Part shown: in pieces, positions 52,140-62,985 of the stretch
Numbering within the stretch: position 1 is the first letter of the stretch
Layout: each line of letters begins with the position of its first letter
NCBI GenBank assembly: GCA_034336665.1
Contig: CM067568.1
Location: 42,016,770 to 42,080,769 of the forward strand
DNA from: Luscinia megarhynchos
Lineage: Eukaryota; Chordata; Aves; Passeriformes; Turdidae
Reading direction: 5' to 3'
Length of the DNA stretch: 64,000 bases
Notes under the pieces: generated by a model
Database searches by the model: none
Seen by the model: only the letters and a program-made list of their open reading frames with translations
Told to the model about the DNA's origin: nothing
Translations under genes and position numbers: made by a program

Positions 52140-52510
52140 CGAGGTGGGACCGGCCTGATTTTCACTTGTGCCTCAACACAGGCTGTACCTGAGGTGAAAA
52201 GCGGCCGTGGGGCTGTCCTGTGCTGGGGGCCCGGTCCGGGGCGGCTCCGCTGCCGCCAGCAGGCCGAGAAAGGGGCCGCGATCGGCTGCACCGCCCTCGG
52301 CCGCGGGGCACGCCCGGCACAAAGCCCAGGAAAGCGGGCTGTGGGAAGGGCTTCAGCGCACAAACGTGAACAGCCTGGGACGTTTTCTTTGGTGTCCTGG
52401 CGCTAGCGGTGGCTCGCCGGGGTCGATTGCCCCTCTGCCTTTCGCTCCCCGCGCCCCGGCTCCTTCCCCGCCCGCCTTGCTGCCCTCACCCGGGCTGTCT
52501 CCTCCTTCTG
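52140..52510. promoter_or_regulatory. CpG island, probable promoter (only one in the window)
   Basis: The GC content rises sharply from the AT-rich background. CpG is dense, with about 17 CpGs in 52201-52320 alone and more through 52381-52495. An Sp1-type GGGGCGG lies at 52238-52244, and further CG-rich runs include CCCCGCGCCCCGG and CCCCGCCCGCC near 52447-52475. Its right edge grades into a pyrimidine-rich stretch (52490-52535). No TATA box fits. CpG islands in birds normally mark promoters of genes or long non-coding RNAs. Direction is uncertain: at 52189-52194 the sequence ACCTGAGGT gives a donor-like CTGAG/GTGAAA on plus and CTCAG/GTACAG on minus. The 125-codon plus ORF (52207-52584) and 117-codon minus ORF (52010-52363) are probably compositional. 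Confidence 0.8.
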
Positions 52511-52804
52511 TCTCTTCCACTCTTTGCTCCCTCTTCCATAAGAATGCCTGTCTTTCTTTATCACTAAAAACCTCTCAGATATAATATTGTCCCGTTTGTG
52601 CTTTACTTTCATCCGAGAAATCTACCAAAAATAATTCTCCCCGACTCCCCTTTTACTGAAGGACGAGACAGCCTATTAATGTCTTGACAACTCCATCAAT
52701 AAATTTTAGCTCTTTACAACACTACTGTTTAAATCATCAGTTGCAAAGTGAGCAAAAAGCTCAGAAAAGAGTTCAATGCTTAACTGTTTCTCTTTCCTGC
52801 TCAG

Positions 52805-52854
52805 GCCAATCTTGTACATGATACATTGAATAGTCCTCATATAGAAAGTATGAG
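52805..52854 (+). other. Candidate exon downstream of the CpG island (50 bp)
   Basis: This is the best-formed splice pair I found. A branch-point-like TTAAC (A at 52783) is followed by a continuous pyrimidine tract and CTGCTCAG ending at 52804. Then come 50 bp and the donor ATGAG/GTAAGT at 52855. Only one frame is open, and it starts in phase 0: ANLVHDTLNSPHIESM plus two bases. The other two frames have stops. I do not recognise the peptide. It lies about 300 bp after the CpG island, so it could be exon 2 of a plus-strand transcript, coding or not, although no strong donor was found inside the island to pair with it. Confidence 0.4.
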
Positions 52855-53028
52855 GTAAGTCTTTCACATTTCCCTATCATATCACTGTATACAAACTAAT
52901 CATTATGTTTTACAGCAAGCCTAAATCAGGAAAATCAGGATTGCAGTTTCTGGATCCGGGCTTAGGATTTAAGTATAGAATTTCCAGTGATTCCATTACA
53001 TAATGAAGCATATTCTAAATTGTCTCAA

Positions 53029-53158
53029 GAAAAAAAAGAAAGAAACAAAAAACCCCCCAAAACCCAAAAAAACAAAACGCCCCCCACCCAAAAAAAACCC
53101 AACAAAAAAACACACACACAAAAAAAAACCCACAAGAAAAAAAAAGAAAGAAAAAAGG
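53029..53158. repeat. A/C-rich tract with C-runs; minus-strand G-quadruplex potential
   Basis: A long A-rich stretch interrupted by CCCCCC, CCC, GCCCCCC and CCC runs between 53052 and 53100, then a CACACACA segment (53110-53120) and AAAG units. On the minus strand the C runs become four or more G runs within about 50 bases, enough for a quadruplex with unequal loops. Confidence 0.9.
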
Positions 53159-56100
53159 AGTGAATTCTAGGTTCCAGATTAAAGGGAGTAAATAAGAACA
53201 TTACTTGATCTTGAACTTCAGTGAGTTACCAGCAGCCTTCTCTGAAATAAGCCTTAGACAATTGAACATGTAATGCTATTGAAAACCACTGGAAGCACAA
53301 AACAGAGTACTCTAAGTCTCAAACTATTACTTTTCTGAGATAATGAACCTCTGATAATACAAACAAATTCTAGATGGCAAATAATTCTCTTTCATGTTAA
53401 TGATGTTTTAAAGAAATCAAATAATGTAACCATAAAACAGTCAGCAGCCTTAAGTTGCAGGATTCCAGGTGTGAATTATAGGCAAAATTGCTGGATGCAC
53501 AGTACACGTGGGCTTGGGGAAGTGTATTAAGTCACATGGATTTCAAGTTTTTAAAAAATAAATCTGTGGGCTACTGCCATTTACATCCTACTCAGCCTGG
53601 GAATTAAATCTTGATGATGTATGGTAGCTATTAAATTGTGGAAAGTAGGGTTATGCTCTGATCCCTACAGAGCCACTAATTGAGTTGTTCCTGTATTAAT
53701 GGATAAATGTTGCATATAGCTACGGAGTCTAAAGATCTACAGTTCTATGTACGATGGCATAAGCACAGACTCAGAGCAAATTCAGCATTCATTCAGTCTC
53801 CTATGGTCCCCATCCTCTGCTAAGATTTCAACTACTTTAGTAAATGATGACAAATGCTTGAAGCCAAGATATGTGAAGAATGAAATTATTTTTTCAAAGT
53901 TAATTCCTCCAAAGGATCATCACTTTAAAGGTTACTGTCAAAAGCAGCTGGATTGAATTTTACTGCAGAAAGTAGAAGAGATGTGTGTAGAGAAGTACAG
54001 GATATAGTTGCAAAGAGATTTTTCTTAATTTTTGGTTTGACATTTTTGGAGCAGACAGTTTTTTGTTTTTCTAAGTAGGACTATGACTATAATTGTAACT
54101 TTGATTGTCTTTGCTGCCATTGTCACATTGTTTTTACATAAGCAATTGTTCTTTGTTTATGTTTTAAGGATCAGGATTCAAATTCATTGTTACAAAATTA
54201 TGAAAAATAATATGTTGGGAGTAAAATTTAAGAGTTCATCTAATTAAACTTCCTGCTCAAATTCACTGATTAGACACAAACACTCAAACCAAACTGAAAA
54301 ATTCTGTAACAGCAAAATCACTGAAGAAGAAGAAAAATCCAAACCCAAACCATTCTGTTTCCTAGGAAATGTTTCAAAACAAGAAAAAAGAAAGCTTTCC
54401 TTTCATGCCAATAGCCAATACAGCAACCTTGTGCAGACAGACTTGCTGCATTTTCATACAAAAAACTAAATTAGGAAAATCAACTTTAAGAATGAGATCT
54501 TGACAAACTGTTCTGAGAATGATCAAAATTAATTTTTTGTATAATCCTTTTATTATTTTGTTTCCAGACATGATTAAGAGTCTAGAGATTGCTAAGAAAA
54601 AATGTTGAAACTTATTTTTAGATACTCTGTTACTCACTTTTGTTATTCAACTAAATTGAGCATCCCATCATATTCTCCATTTCATTTTCTTCAGAAAGAT
54701 AATATTTTATCTACTCTACAAAAAAATTTTCTATCAGTTTTTTTTTGTTCAGAATCTCCTGAGGAAATCCATACTCTTCCTGTGTGAGAGGGTTTGCTTT
54801 GGAACCAAAGGCAAAATATTTAAAATCCAAATCTATCCCTTTATTTGGATACCTTTATGAAAGGCAGAAGATTTAAAAGGAGCAACTTGGCTTTTAGAGC
54901 AACTAACAAGTGTGCTAATAGAATTTATTCCTTCCTATCTTTTGTATTTATTCTGCAGAAATAAAAGCTGATGTTACATACTGCTTCTTACCATAAATAC
55001 TTTGCAGATATGTGTCTTCCAAGACAATTTTAAGTTATAGCTATGACCCACCATTAATTCTAGTCCTGGAGTGATTCTACAGATGTAATTACCCCAATGC
55101 TACTTTTTAGATCTACTGATGAACAAATCTCTAAGGGGCTCTGAAAGATAAAAGGCAGCTAATTCTAGAACATCTATAACTTCGCACCTTTAACATGAGG
55201 AAAACACTGATGAAGTTCCTGGCTTTAGCTAGAGACAAAATAGTTAGCTGTCACATTTCAAACTTTAGAAAAAGCTGAAAATTTTGAGAACTTCCAATAA
55301 CAGATAGAAAATAACACAGCTGTCTACTCAAGATATTTCAGTTCTGACTCAGTGAAATAGATTGGAAAAAGTAGAGCAAAACTACTGACAAAAACTTCTT
55401 CTGGAGAAGAAGCAACAATATTATATCCTTCAGTCTTATTGCACACTTTCCAGCACTACCATTTTCAGTCCTATGGGATTGGACAATGACTCAGGATCAG
55501 GCATCTTGTGCAAAGAAGTGTAGATTTCTAGATAGCCAGAAAGCCCAGTGCTAATAGTCATGCACAGTGACACATAAGTCTAGAACACATTAAACCCCTG
55601 TGGACACAACATAGAGACATTTCAGCTTATCTGACAGGTAGATCACATTGCATCTGCCACCATTCTGACATGTGCTAGACAGATCAGTTCAACTTTGCTT
55701 CCACAAGTTTATGAAGCAGACCAGTCAGGTACAGAGAGAGAGAAGGGTTGCACAAATCGATTCCCTCTGTCCACTTTCCCCATTTGTAAATCAATTCTTC
55801 CAAAGCAATTGTTTCCCTGCTGTGCTCAGTTCTTTTCAAGAGGTGATGTGGTTCAGAATTAGCCTCTCTGTATGGAAATGGCAGGTTGACATTCTTAGAT
55901 CAGAGAAGCCAGGCTGCTCATTCCATGCAACAGAAGTCAAATCACTAAAAAGTATAAGCAGTTCTAGGATTCCAATGGTTGTTAAAGACCTGTTTCTGTT
56001 ACAGGTATTCTTTGAGAATTTAAATTAAGCCATTTTAATTTTACCTCCCTAACAGTCAAAGTTTTTCTCAAATTATCTTTAATTTTATTTTCAAAAAGAA

Positions 56101-56349
56101 GTTTTTATAACCTACCTGTCTAACCATCCCTCTCCTTGGTAGCTTGGGATTATCTTAATCTGAATCTATAGACAAGAAATTTTTTTTTCTCTCTCTTTGT
56201 ACTTATTATCAAAATAGGATTAATTGAGATTCCCATTCAATACTTGCTCTCTGACAGCATTTGTCCAAGGAGTGCCAATCCATACAGGCTGTGGGAACTC
56301 TGAGATAGAAATGGGTCTTCTTTTGGACTGCTAGGAGAAGTGGGACAAA
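53159..56349. other. Unassigned AT-rich stretch
   Basis: No gene or transposon was recognised. ORFs at 53747-53956 plus, 54374-54637 minus and 55672-56028 plus (118 codons) have no recognisable domain. The last ends in ordinary AT-rich sequence without splice support. Confidence 0.5.
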
Positions 56350-56967
56350 GTGTGTCAAGGAAAATTGATAGTATCCTGGGCTTCATTAGAAGAAGCATTA
56401 CCAGCAGGTTGAGGTAAGTGATCCTTCTGTGCCCAATACTGGTGGCTGTATCTAGTTTCACACCTGGAACTTTGTGTCTAATTCTGGGGGTCCAAGTAGA
56501 AGAGAGACATGGAACTACTGAATAGGGTCCAGTTCAGGGCCACTGAATTGCTGAAGGCACTTGAGGATCTCTTCCATGAGGAAAGACTGTGACAGATGTG
56601 GGTGTTTGGCCTGGAGAAGAGAAGGCTCAGGTTTGGGATCTTATCAGTGTGTACAATTATTACTTGAAGCGAAGATTCAAATAAGTGGGAGCCAGCCTCT
56701 TTTCAGTGGTGCCCAGTGACAGAAAAAGAGGCAATGCACTCTAGCTGGAACACTGGAGGTTTCTCTAAATACTGGAAAATGTTTTTTTACTGTGAAGGTA
56801 ATAGGACGCTGGCACAAGTTTCCCAGAGATGTTGTAAAGTCTCCATGCAGACATGATCCTGAGCAACCTGGTCTAGGTGGCCCTGCATGAACAGGAATTG
56901 TTGGGCCAGATGACCTCCAGAGGCCCCTTCCAACCTGAATTATTCCTAGATTCTGTGACATGAGACT
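56350..56967 (+). mobile_element. CR1 LINE, 3' portion, plus orientation
   Basis: The copy carries the end of ORF2 and the 3' untranslated region in the expected order: CATTAGAAGAAGCATTACCA, GTAAGTGATCCTTCTGTGCC, GAGACATGGAACTACTGAAT, CATGAGGAAAGACTGTGA, GGCCTGGAGAAGAGAAGGCT, CAGCCTCTTTTCAGTGGTGC, TTTTTTACTGTGAAGGTAAT, GGCACAAGTTTCCCAGAGAT, TCCATGCAGACATGATCCTG, GGCCAGATGACCTCCAGAGG, CCCCTTCCAACCTGAATTAT. It ends in octamer-like CCTAGATTCTGTGAC near 56967. The reading frame is broken by many indels and stops, so it is a dead 5'-truncated copy. The left boundary is uncertain and could lie up to 80 bp earlier. The 94-codon minus-strand ORF at 56677-56961 is antisense to it. Confidence 0.9.
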
Positions 56968-58385
56968 GTAAGAAAGCTATCAATTCAGATCAAATTTATA
57001 CCATATTTTCACTATTCATATGAAGCTGAAACGCTCAAATATTCCCCATGATTCAAACATAACTTTTGCATTGAACTTTCAGAGAGACTTTCAGACTTTC
57101 AGACTTGGTCAATACTATTATTAAAGATAAATTTTGACTTGTTTACATTTTTTTATGTTAGATCAATGCAAAATTGCGCATTCATTTAAACTGAAAAAAA
57201 TCCAGCCAAAGCAAAAATTTCATGATAGGTTCCAACATACTGAGTTAAGATCTGTAGCATGGAATATCACCAATAAGCACATTGTCTGAAGTTACTCAGT
57301 AAATTGCAAATAATCTAGCCTAGACTTGCCAAATGTTTATACCAGATAATGGAGCTTTCAAATTCAGAGGGTAGGTACTTTCACCAGCACTCATTTGTAT
57401 TTGCAATATTTCTTTGATATTTTGGAGACAAAACATCTGAGCTAAAGAAATTGTAAACTCCATATAGCTGTTGGAAAACCTAGGAGGTTTTTTATCCCAT
57501 TTCCTAGAGATCCCCTTCTAAATCATGTTTCTTTGAGAGTGCATGTGGAGAACTAGAGTTTCTCCTGTATGTCTGGCATTCTGAACAATCAGTATTATCT
57601 CATCTCTTTTACCTTCTGCAAGTGTCTCTGCTTTACCTGCTTTGCTTTCATCAACGAGATTTGGCTGGATACTGAAGAAATGTAACAGAATAAAGAAGCA
57701 TTAGTTTAAGTTGCCAATTTAAAAGTGTTCATAGATAAGCAGTCTTGAGATATTATCAAAACTATTACAGTCAATGACATACTTTAAAAAGGGTCCTGAA
57801 AATGCTTATTTATTCAACTAGATAAGAGTGAAATAGTAATTGCAGGAATTTCACAGTGAATCTAATATTTCAACCAAGTGCTAGCCACAGGGAAAAAATA
57901 TATGCTTATATAAGTCATGAAAATTTCAAAAGGAAATGCTTTATAAAGAGCAGAAAGTATCATGGGTAACAATTCAAATTATGATGTCGGTAACCCTAAT
58001 TAAATTTAGCTTTACTTTCTGAATGGGATAGTGGCTAAGGGAAAAAAAGTTCACGTTTTGCACATCTCTTATAAAGTGTGCCACATTCATGCTTTTCCCT
58101 TTTCTTGGATTCATTATTAGAGATCTGAAGGTGCCTTCCATGCTAACAGGAAATCAAAACTGAATAAAGCCATAGAATTATAGATTTGCAGAAAAATTTC
58201 CTAAATTAGTACAGAGTTTTTTAGTTTCTATGGTCTCAGAATGGAAGTCTCACAACTACTGTGTTAATTCAACATCTTTCTCTTTTTGTATGTGAGTCCA
58301 GGGACAGGATTACTAGTCTGTCCTTAGCTTTCTAAGGGGAATAAGAAGAATGAAGAATTGCAACATGATTGGACTTTGTGCTGAC
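56968..58385. other. Unassigned AT-rich stretch
   Basis: Nothing was recognised except a short tandem repeat at 57085-57105. Confidence 0.55.
57085..57105. repeat. (GACTTTCA)n short tandem repeat
   Basis: About 2.6 exact copies of an 8-bp unit, preceded by a degenerate copy at 57073. Confidence 0.8.
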
Positions 58386-58422
58386 AAAAAAAAAAAAAAA
58401 AAAAAATCCTAATGGATTAGGA
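58386..58422. repeat. A21 run followed by TCCTAAT/ATTAGGA palindrome
   Basis: A 21-nt A run (58386-58406) is immediately followed by a perfect 7-bp inverted repeat with two-base spacer (58407-58422). Its centre, TAATGGATTA (58410-58419), matches the palindromic TAATNNATTA site bound by paired-class homeodomain dimers. No retroposed body is recognised before the A run. Confidence 0.8.
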
Positions 58423-58626
58423 GTTTTCATTTACATTTTATCTCCTGGCTGTATCAGATTAGGGACTCAATGTAGTATTTTCATACATCTGGTATGGAAC
58501 AAGTACATTAATAGGTAAGATAGGTTGAGGGTTTTTTTTTTACGTGATGTCCAAAAATATTTTTAAATTTTTCTAGGTAAAGCTGAAATAATTCAAAAAA
58601 TTAAGAATCTTAAAACTCAACCTCTC

Positions 58627-58720
58627 AAAAAGAAACAAACAAATAAAACCCCAAAACCAAAAGAACTCGCCCAAGCCTTCCCCAAAAAACCCAAACCCCC
58701 CAACCCCCCCTCCGCCCCAA
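58627..58720. repeat. A/C-rich tract ending in C-runs; strong minus-strand G4 motif
   Basis: CAAA/AACCCC units lead into CCCAAAAAACCCAAACCCC and further runs of six and seven C (58681-58719). On the minus strand this gives at least five G runs of three or more with short loops, a canonical G-quadruplex pattern, and on plus a possible i-motif. Confidence 0.9.
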
Positions 58721-61700
58721 GGATTCTAGAATAACAAAGGATCAGCAGTAATGAGTACAACAACCCACAATACTCCAGAGTAAGATAAAAATTCAAATTC
58801 GTATTCTACAACCTCCAAAGAAGGGATTTAATCTGTATTTTCTCCAGCAGTATGCTTAAACCAGGTTGAGGAAAGGTGTGCCATGGAAGGTGTTCTACTT
58901 CTTAAAGAGATTAAGCATTCACCAAGCCAAACTGTCTTTCACTCTAACTGCTAAAGACTGTCACCTCATGTGACTGTTACTATAATTAGGTAACTAATTA
59001 TTAGTTCCTAGTAAAAATCAGGTAACAGAGATGCTTAAACTTTGTGAGACAATTGATTCAAAATAGACTGTTCTCTGTCAACCACAGAGAGAACCATTCT
59101 ATGTCACGTCTGAAGCCCCTTTCTGGTAATTTTTAAACCAGTTTTCTGCTTGCAGAATGTTTCAGTTTCAAGGAATCAGCACTCTCCTATGCAGAAAAAG
59201 AGAATGTCCTATGAAACATTTTCCAACCGCCTTTATTTTGATGGATTTCAAGTTGTTGAAAAGCATAGTACATCTCTGGGAATTGCCTAAATGGAAGAAA
59301 AAAAATCTAGTGAAACTTATTACAAAAGATAGATATTAATTCATTCTTATGGCCCAGCACTCCCTTCTGGGGAAATAAATTCTAATATTAACACAGTGGT
59401 GAACGTATTGTTCAGCACATTTACTGACCAAATAATATCCAGACACTATTTCATAGTGTCATTGGACCTAAATTATCAGGGACTCTATTGTGAATGATGG
59501 ATGACATACAGAAAACTTGTTGTAATTTTCTGGAAAATGTTCACATTTTCTCCATTATAAATGAGTAGTGTAAGGTGGCAATGAACTGGAAAATACTGAT
59601 TGCAATAAAAGGAGACCTAATCAGCTGAAAAACTGAATGGATTCAATAGCAGAACCTTTCTTGGTCTGTACTTACTCAAATGTGCTTCTGTTACATCACT
59701 ATATCACTTTCTGAAGTATGTTTCTTTGCATTCATCTCCCAGATGAATTCCTCTATTCATATTTGACTGCCCAATCAGTCTCTTTCAAATTGTAGTGGTA
59801 CAACTATCCCACTTCAGGTAAAGAGAACTCTGCACAGGCCTTGGCAATTAACACAGGCACAAAGCAGTGGAGCACACACAGTAGAGTTGTGTGTGGAATT
59901 GAAACATCCATTCTTTTGCTCTGCAAAGGTAGAATTTGACAGTGTAAGTTTGCTGCTGAAATGTGTAACTTGTTTATAAAGGCTGGGCCACTTCACTCTC
60001 CTGCAATGGGAGCTTTGTTGTGAAGTCCTTGCAATAGGAAAATGTTAACTTTCTCCTTAGGCTACTTTCCAGAAATGGCATTAAAAAGACCTAACTTGGA
60101 CAACTTCTGCTTTTATTAATGACACCTTGAAAAGGAATGGAAAGCTTGTAGAAAGGTCAGTGATGAAAGAAAAATGTGAAATATAATTACAACGGAAAAA
60201 TTTCTCTTAACCAAATGCGACCATCCATCATCAGCTCTTACTTTCATGCATTCAAACATGCTGTTTTCTGCACTCTTAATACTATTCTACATATGTAAAA
60301 TCTCTTCCAGGCACCATATGACCATAAAAAGAACAGTTTTTAATTTCTAAGATTATATAATGAAAAATTTATATTGGCTCAAGACCTTCCAGAACCCTGA
60401 CCAGTCAGATTATGTGTTGCAGATGTTTTTGGTGAGCAATGTCTCTCCACTCATAAGTTATGAGTTAAAATATTTAAAAAAATGTTATTGAGGAAATACA
60501 ATAAAACACCAACTTGAGAAAACTTAATAAACATCAGCAGGAGGCACAGTTGGTGCAGCCAATATAGTTTGCCAAAATTCCCAGACCTGGTAATTTAGGT
60601 GATCTATTTGTGAGGCTGATGGGATGTTAGGTCCTGCCTTTCTCCACTGTTTTTGGTCGGTTTTGTTTTTGATTTTTTCCTTCTTCACTGTGCAGTCAAG
60701 TTTATCAGCAGCTTGCAGGCATGTTTGGGGAGGAGCTAGTCTACTGTGTTAACTAGTTATACAATTATAACAGTTATTCTAATTAGGAATAGTGTCTTGA
60801 CAGAGTGAAGCTGCACGGCAGGGTGACATTCAGGCCTCCATTTTTGGCATCTTTACCCCAAGAATCAGCCCCCAGACTCAATCACATAATGCCTCAGTTT
60901 ACAGTTCCCACCAAGCTCTGCTAATTGTCTTCAGGGAGACTTTTCCTCGTATCATTTCCAGAGACAAATTGGCATCATTCACAAATCCAAATCTCTCTGC
61001 ACTGAACTCCACTGAATGAGGCCATGGTTCCTTTCTACACTGCCCTAATTTGCACTAAACTCCAGAGGGCTGATAAACTTCAGCACACATTACCTATGGC
61101 ACAAGCTGTAGCAGATGCTGACCTCTCACCATACTTACCCCAGACATGAAAAAGGATGGCCTCCAAATCACTGAACTCCTGTGGCCTGAGAAATGACAGA
61201 TTCTACAGCTTCTCCACTGTGTGAAGAGACAGCTGACCCCTGCTGACCTGTCTGAGCACAGCTAAGATGATGGCAAGAGTGCCTGAACTGTCTGTAGAGG
61301 TTCAGGCTATGCTTATGTCACAGTTACTTTCGGCCATTCTTCACAGGGCATGCACTATCCACATAGTCAAACACCCGCTCCAACACTGAATATTAAAATT
61401 GTTTTAACAAATTGTCATATTTTGGTAAAGACCTGCCCCACACAGAAATGAATCAACCCACAGATTCTTGAGATACCTCGTCCTCAGCAGGGACACTATC
61501 TCAGAAAATTAGGTAACTTCTGCTAAACAGTGCTGAGATGTAAAATGACCTCTCTTTTTCAGGTCTCCAGGTTGAATTAGTTACATTTAATGGAAATATT
61601 TATTATTGAAGAACAATCATGCATTTTTTACATAGTCAGCTGTTATCTTCTTGATAGCCACTGTTGTCTGCAGACTAAAAGGAGAAAGAAAAGAAAATGA

Positions 61701-62439
61701 AGAAAATAATATTATTTCCAAGAAACTAAAGGGATTGAATCACTGTTTGGGAATTTTTTTTGGACACTCTTGGTGTAGCAGCAGCAGTAGCCAGACACAG
61801 TATTATGTTTGCAGGCAGAAGAGAAGAAGGAAATATTATTTTTCACCTTCTTAAAAATTTAGAGTGGCAGTTCATCACTCTGCAATGAATCAGGCTGTGA
61901 CAGGAAGAGGTGCAAGAGGGAGTCGACTGTATTTGAATGTTATCCCAACTACTGCTGTCTGATTAGAGCTTGTTGGCAGTCTCCTGTAGACTGGTTCTAT
62001 CCCAAGATTACTAGCTGCAGTGTGTTGATCTACATTATCAAAGGCCAAAAGAGAGCACAGCTGAATGATACAATGCTCATACTGGTTTTTGGAGTTGAGA
62101 TTCATTCTTTATCTCCACGCTGAAGCCAGAGCATTTCCATCCCAGTTTCGCCTTCAGTAAGAATTCTAGCATTGGGTTAGGTTGAGAAGACCTAGCCTAC
62201 TCAACTTCCCTTTTGTTTTGAGTCATTGAGGCAGAAAACTATTCACTGACTCGTTGCTGTAAATCTCACAGCTTGAGAAGTCTTGAAGTGTTCAAAGTGA
62301 CTTCCTGATGACATCACAATACCACTAAGAAGGAAGCTAAACACTCGAGATTGTTTAGGAATTCAGAAAGTCTAGCCAGTGCTGGTTTATCACTGAGATA
62401 ATCTATTCACTGGGCTAAATTGTGAAAAGTACTGATTGA
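58721..62439. other. Unassigned stretch, moderately GC-richer at 60.5-61.4 kb
   Basis: No gene or transposon was recognised. The 60530-61480 part is less AT-rich and rich in C over G on plus around 60830-61250, which could be an eroded element. ORFs at 59157-59339, 59814-59996, 61651-61854 and 61890-62105 have no domain signal. Confidence 0.5.
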
Positions 62440-62985
62440 AATTCAGCAAAGCCCAGTGCAAGGTCCTGAGCCTAGGGTCCTAGTAATCTCAAGCACAAGT
62501 ATATGCTAGACAGAGAAATGTTGGCAGAAGCCTTGGGAAGAAAGCCTTGGGGGTGTGGGTTGATGAGATGCTCATTGTGGCAAAGTGAACCCGGGGCCCA
62601 GAAAGCCAAACGTGTCCTGGGCTGCAGCCAGAGCAGTGTGGGCAGCAGGCAGAGGGAGGGAATTCTGCCTTGCTGCTCTGATCTGGTGAAACCTGGAGTG
62701 CTGCATCCAGCCCTGGGGTCCTCAACATCATACAGACATTTCCCTGTTTGAGCAGCTCCAGGGGAGAGTCACTAATTTGATCACAGAGCAGGAACACCTC
62801 TCCTAGTTGGAGCTTTCCAGCCTGATGAAGACTGCAGGGACCCACCATGGCACCCTTCCAGTGCATGAAGGGAGACTACAGGAAAAGTGGAGTTGGACTT
62901 TTTACAAGGGTGAATAGTGACTAGACAAGGGGGAATGGCTTCAGACTGGTACAGTAGAATTAGATTGGTTATTAGGGGCCCATAA
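62440..62985 (+). mobile_element. CR1 LINE fragment lacking its 3' end, plus orientation
   Basis: The copy follows CR1 ORF2 to the untranslated region: CCCAGTGCAAGGTCCTGAGC, TCTCAAGCACAAGTATATGC, TTGGGGGTGTGGGTTGATGA, GCCCAGAAAGCCAAACGTGT, CCTGGGCTGCAGCCAGAGCA, CTGGAGTGCTGCATCCAGCC, AGCAGGAACACCTCTCCTAG, GACTAGACAAGGGGGAATGG, AATTAGATTGGTTATTAGG. Similarity fades near 62985, before the part that normally carries the PCR-like GGTTGCCCAGAGAGG block and the terminal octamers. CR1 copies normally lose the 5' end and keep the 3' end, so this copy was cut later by deletion or rearrangement. ORFs at 62489-62866 (minus) and 62503-62751 (plus) overlie it and are not genes. Confidence 0.87.

Noticed and set aside
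52010..52584. ORFs of 117-125 codons on both strands in the CpG island
   Set aside because: GC-rich DNA has few stop codons. The predicted proteins are Ala/Pro/Gly/Arg-rich, overlap antisense and lack any domain I know.
55672..56028. 118-codon plus ORF
   Set aside because: No domain, no splice support and AT-rich ordinary composition. Its length is within chance for 64 kb on six frames.
56677..56961. 94-codon minus-strand ORF
   Set aside because: It is antisense to the 3' region of a plus-strand CR1.
62489..62866. 125-codon minus-strand ORF
   Set aside because: It is antisense to CR1 ORF2 remnants, and its apparent length comes from the GC-richer element.
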